Part shown: in pieces, positions 19,094 through 21,550 of the stretch
Numbering within the stretch: position 1 is the first letter of the stretch
How the letters are laid out: every line of letters starts with the position of its first letter
Assembly: GCA_035293565.1 (NCBI GenBank)
Contig: DATGMP010000004.1
Span: 1 to 21,550, forward strand
DNA: 21,550 nucleotides
Reading direction: 5' to 3'
Origin: DATGMP01 sp035293565
GTDB lineage: Bacteria > Pseudomonadota > Alphaproteobacteria > BOG-932 > Roseiterribacteraceae
Notes under the pieces: generated by a model
Seen by the model: the letters and a program-made list of their open reading frames with translations, nothing else
What the model was told of the DNA's origin: nothing
Database searches by the model: none
Position numbers and translations under genes: made by a program

Positions 19094-20182
19094 TTACTCG
19101 ATGGCCACGACGACAACGCCGTTCACGCCGCCGCCAGCCAGGAATTTGCCGTCGGGACTAAATGCGACGGAGAAGAAACCTTCCTCGATACGCGCCACGA
19201 CCTGACCTTCGCTATCACCCGACAACGGCCATAGCCGCATCGTACCGTCGAAGTGCGCCGATGCGAGGTAGCGGCCGTCCGGGCTCCATGCCAATCCCTC
19301 GGGGAACTTCCGAGAAGGGTAAGAGCGCGTCAGCGTCCCATCGCCGACGTTCCAGATGCGGATTCGATCCGCCCCGCCGGTTCCCGCAGCAAGGTATTTC
19401 CCGTCGGGGCTGAAGGCGAGCGGACCTGCATTCTGAGCCGTCGACTGCTCGCCAATTACGCGCTTGAGGGTGCGCGAATGGCCGTCGTAGAGGGCGATCT
19501 GGCCGCCCACCGTACCGACAGCCAGCGTACCGTCGCGGCTGAAGGCCAGGGAATGGGGAATGTCTCCTTCCAGGGCAACGGTGCCCCTTAGCGCCCAGTC
19601 CTGCGTGTCATAGAGAGCGACCGGCCGGCCTGGGCTGTGGATGGTAATGACGGCCATGAGTCCACCTTGACGGTCGACGGCGATTGTCCGGGCGAAGTTC
19701 TCGACGATCTCTTCGTTCGGAAACGGCGCCGCGACCCGCCCGACGATCGTGCCATGGGCGACGTCTAGGAGAGAGAGCGCCGCGTGCGCGTCCTCTGCCG
19801 TCGCGTTCATCGTGGGCACCAAGAGGAGACGTCCATCGTTCGAGAACGCCAGAGCGTCGCCGCCACCGAGATCGCCGACGGTTTCCCACACCGTTTTCCA
19901 GGTCCGAGCATCCCAGAGCGTGACGCGCTGCTGAAGACCACCCAAGGCAGCCAGCAGCTTCCCATCCGGGCTCCATGCCACCACCGTCGAGCCGGTCTTT
20001 GGCTTCAGTTGTTGAACGACCTTCGCCACCTCTGGCACCAGCAGTTCGCCGTCGCCGTTGGTCGTCGTGTCGGCGCGCATCGGTTCACTTCTCTGCGCGA
20101 CTTCGGCCGCCGCCGGCGTGAGCCGAAGGCCCGCCGTGAGGATGCAGGTTAGGAGTAGTGCCGGGATGGACTGAAGATGCAT
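19094..20182 (-). CDS. Secreted WD40-repeat (seven-bladed beta-propeller) protein
   Basis: A 362-residue protein with a signal peptide (MHLQSIPALLLTCILTAGLR, probable cleavage after the AAA at residues 24-26). It has seven WD-like units, whose SPDG-type turns begin at about residues 71, 114, 170, 215, 258, 300 and 342. Well-formed examples are FSPDGKYLAAG...RIRIWNV and WSPDGRYLASAHFDGTMRLW. Seven units make one complete propeller, so the protein is probably a periplasmic or secreted scaffold or binding protein with no attached enzyme domain. The ATG at 20182 has GAGGG at 20188-20192, five bases upstream; a longer frame to 20212 would bury the signal peptide. It stands alone on its strand. Binding partner unknown. 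Confidence 0.85.
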   Translation of the reverse strand: MHLQSIPALLLTCILTAGLRLTPAAAEVAQRSEPMRADTTTNGDGELLVPEVAKVVQQLKPKTGSTVVAWSPDGKLLAALGGLQQRVTLWDARTWKTVWETVGDLGGGDALAFSNDGRLLLVPTMNATAEDAHAALSLLDVAHGTIVGRVAAPFPNEEIVENFARTIAVDRQGGLMAVITIHSPGRPVALYDTQDWALRGTVALEGDIPHSLAFSRDGTLAVGTVGGQIALYDGHSRTLKRVIGEQSTAQNAGPLAFSPDGKYLAAGTGGADRIRIWNVGDGTLTRSYPSRKFPEGLAWSPDGRYLASAHFDGTMRLWPLSGDSEGQVVARIEEGFFSVAFSPDGKFLAGGGVNGVVVVAIE

Positions 20183-20242
20183 GCAGGCCCTCGTTCCGTG
20201 GAAATGCGCCAAGGCAGCGCGGCTTGCTCCACGAGAACTTCA

Positions 20243-20258
20243 GGCTACTAGGCTACTA
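20243..20258. repeat. Exact tandem octamer GGCTACTA x2
   Basis: GGCTACTA occurs twice head to tail with no spacer, at 20243-20250 and 20251-20258, upstream of the WD40 gene. Confidence 0.7.
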
Positions 20259-20412
20259 TCAAGTTAATGCTCCGCCCCCGGGGGAGAGTTGCCGCTTCTG
20301 GCACACAGCCGCAACTCCAGGCCGCAGGGGCGCCTGCGGGGGTTCCGGGAACAGCGGCAGGTTTGAGGTCTGCTAACCCGATCCGCGACAGCGACGTATC
20401 AGAGCAGTGTTA

Positions 20413-20428
20413 CCTCAGGTCCTCAGGT
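20413..20428. repeat. Exact tandem octamer CCTCAGGT x2
   Basis: CCTCAGGT occurs twice head to tail with no spacer, at 20413-20420 and 20421-20428, in the same intergenic region as the GGCTACTA pair. Confidence 0.7.
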
Positions 20429-20709
20429 GATCCCTGGACGCCGATAAACCGCCAGGCAACCAGAGGGGCAGAGGGCGAGCGCACTGGATCGCAGGCCGTC
20501 GGGCATCTGATGATCATGGGGGGCCGTGGGCTATTGCGTCATAGCGCTATGGCGAAACAATATTGCTCGTTTTCGTCGATCGTGGCACGCCATTATTCAA
20601 AAATCGGCTTTTTCAAATGATTGGAGGGCGGTGCGGACAGGCTAACGCTTCACGCGACAAAGCGGCTGGTATTGGCGCACGAGCGTTGATCTGCGGAAAG
20701 GAGACGCCC

Positions 20710-20898
20710 ATGGACGCTCTCGAAGTCAGTAACGCCCAAGACTATCGCCGCATGGCCGCTCGATGCCGCGAGATGGCATCACTTTCTACGAGGCCGGCTG
20801 CGCTGCTGAGACGTGCGGAAGCGTTTGAACTGATCGCGGCAGGCATTGAGCAAGGGGTTGGTCACGCGATCGGGGAGAAGAGCATCCCTACCGAGTGA
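20710..20898 (+). CDS. Small conserved-type hypothetical protein
   Basis: A 62-residue protein, MDALEVSNAQDYRRMAARCREMASLS..., predicted helical throughout, with alternating charge and an AEAFELIAAGIEQG segment. Short proteins with the DYRRMAARCREMA style are frequent in rhizobial genomes, usually as orphan genes of unknown function. The start is fixed by an excellent Shine-Dalgarno, AAAGGAG at 20697-20703, six bases before ATG 20710. An upstream in-frame ATG at 20563 would add residues with no family look. It lies 138 bp before the next small gene and may share its transcript. Confidence 0.72.
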   Translation: MDALEVSNAQDYRRMAARCREMASLSTRPAALLRRAEAFELIAAGIEQGVGHAIGEKSIPTE

Positions 20899-21036
20899 AG
20901 GCGGCGAGTTTGCCGACATTCGCTTGATACCGGAGGGAAGTGACACCATTTGCAGCCGATCACCAGTTCCTGATGTGGCCTGCTGGTGACTGAGAGAGAC
21001 GCGCACTCTCGCCTATCCATGGAAAGGGCGCGCGCC

Positions 21037-21360
21037 ATGCGTCGGGCAACGACTTCCCCTCCCGTAACGATCCCCGAAAAGACCGACGAAGAGTGGACCA
21101 TCTGGTGGGACATACACAAGAGTACGGGAGGCTGGTCCAGGGCAATCGCGCAAACCGAGGCCGGGGCGCTTGAGCGCGCGCAACACTTTATCAAGCTTGG
21201 CTTCTTCGTCTACGCAATCAGAGACTCATCCGGGGCGCTCTATATGGACGAGGAGGCTATAGCCACGAGGTTTGTGACTGTCCGTCCTGTCACTCAGAAA
21301 GAGCCGCTACAACCTTCCCCACGACCACTTGTGCAGAGGGACGCTGACGACGGCTCTTGA
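21037..21360 (+). CDS. Hypothetical protein, 107 aa
   Basis: A small soluble protein. The core TDEEWTIWWDIHKSTGGW...ALERAQHFIKLGFFVYAIRDSSGALYMDEEAIATRF looks like a compact alpha/beta fold of about 65 residues. It is followed by a Pro-rich, probably disordered tail. The ATG at 21037 has GAAAGGG at 21022-21028, eight bases upstream. An ATG at 21019 and a GTG at 20986 are possible but lack a ribosome site. No signal peptide or membrane span. Family not recognised; natural-looking composition makes it probably real. Confidence 0.65.
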   Translation: MRRATTSPPVTIPEKTDEEWTIWWDIHKSTGGWSRAIAQTEAGALERAQHFIKLGFFVYAIRDSSGALYMDEEAIATRFVTVRPVTQKEPLQPSPRPLVQRDADDGS

Positions 21361-21438
21361 AGCGTCCGCCGTGGCGATAGCGGGAGAGCTTCAGGAGCAA
21401 GCGCAGGCGCGGGTCGCGTCCCATCGAGTGGTGTAGGA

Positions 21439-21506
21439 GCTGTGGGTAAGTAGCCCGCCGCAGCGACCGCCGCGAGTCAGGCGGGGGCGGGCTACTTATC
21501 CACAGC
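21439..21506. repeat. Long inverted repeat with paired DnaA-box-like sequences
   Basis: Arms of 21 nt at 21439-21459 and 21486-21506 pair fully apart from one G/T position (a G-U pair in RNA), with a 26-nt GC-rich loop. The right arm contains TTATCCACA (21496-21504), a perfect match to the DnaA-box consensus. The left arm contains TGTGGGTAA (21441-21449), which is TTACCCACA on the other strand, one base off. It follows the 107-aa gene by about 80 bp and could also act as a bidirectional transcription end, although no T-tract follows. A minus-strand frame entering from the right edge ends in the right arm (TAA at 21496-21498) after VFGDQTLPKIDDDHRCG; it is too short to call. Confidence 0.8.
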
Positions 21507-21550
21507 GGTGGTCATCGTCGATCTTCGGTAGGGTTTGGTCGCCAAACACA

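Larger units (their letters stand above)
20183..20709. other. Intergenic region between divergent genes, with short repeats
   Basis: This 527-bp region should hold promoters for the leftward WD40 gene and the rightward 62-aa gene, but no clear -35/-10 pair was recognised. It contains a strong GC hairpin at 20322-20339 (CCGCAGG, loop GGCG, CCTGCGG) without a T-tract, and two exact tandem octamers listed separately. No convincing coding region was seen. Confidence 0.5.

Noticed and set aside
15110..21550. CRISPR array or toxin-antitoxin pair among the small genes
   Set aside because: No regularly spaced repeats were seen, and the small genes at 20710 and 21037 are 138 bp apart with no recognisable toxin or antitoxin features.

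Overview
The window looks like part of the chromosome of a GC-rich alphaproteobacterium, most likely a member of the Rhizobiales (Hyphomicrobiales). The reasons are the GC-rich codon use, the very large HAMP-repeat hybrid kinase, a CysD plus fused CysNC sulfate-activation pair, and small proteins of rhizobial style. The order-level placement is an inference from style, not from a marker gene.

Region 1 (1-5089) holds two consecutive hybrid histidine kinases on the + strand, 12 nt apart. The first is cut by the left window edge: HAMP repeats, GAF, kinase core and three receiver domains. The second is REC-kinase-REC. Together they look like a multi-step phosphorelay.

Region 2 (5200-14958) is a surface-glycan or glycolipid biosynthesis locus joined to sulfate activation. 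A + strand methyltransferase converges on, and overlaps by 25 bp, an asparagine-synthase-type amidotransferase whose operon partner is another methyltransferase. A divergent + strand operon then runs GT4 glycosyltransferase, MurJ/Wzx-like flippase, third methyltransferase, cysD and cysNC. CysD and CysNC make APS and PAPS, so either assimilatory sulfate use or glycan sulfation is possible. No sulfotransferase is in view.

Region 3 (15034-21550) starts at a tRNA-Glu(TTC) gene. A large serine recombinase on the - strand reads into the antisense strand of the tRNA, so its last 18 residues are tRNA-encoded. This is the usual sign of an element integrated at the tRNA. Behind the recombinase lie a translationally coupled 84-aa gene and 1.3 kb with little coding potential. 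After these come a polytopic membrane protein, a secreted seven-bladed WD40 protein, two small unknown proteins, and several short tandem or inverted repeats. The window ends with a 21-bp-stem inverted repeat carrying a perfect DnaA box in one arm and a near match in the other. No second tRNA-derived attachment site is visible, so the right end of the element probably lies beyond the window.

The best candidates for something not yet described are the recombinase with its coupled small protein at tRNA-Glu, the DnaA-box inverted repeat, and the odd reading-frame junction between the glycosyltransferase and the flippase.
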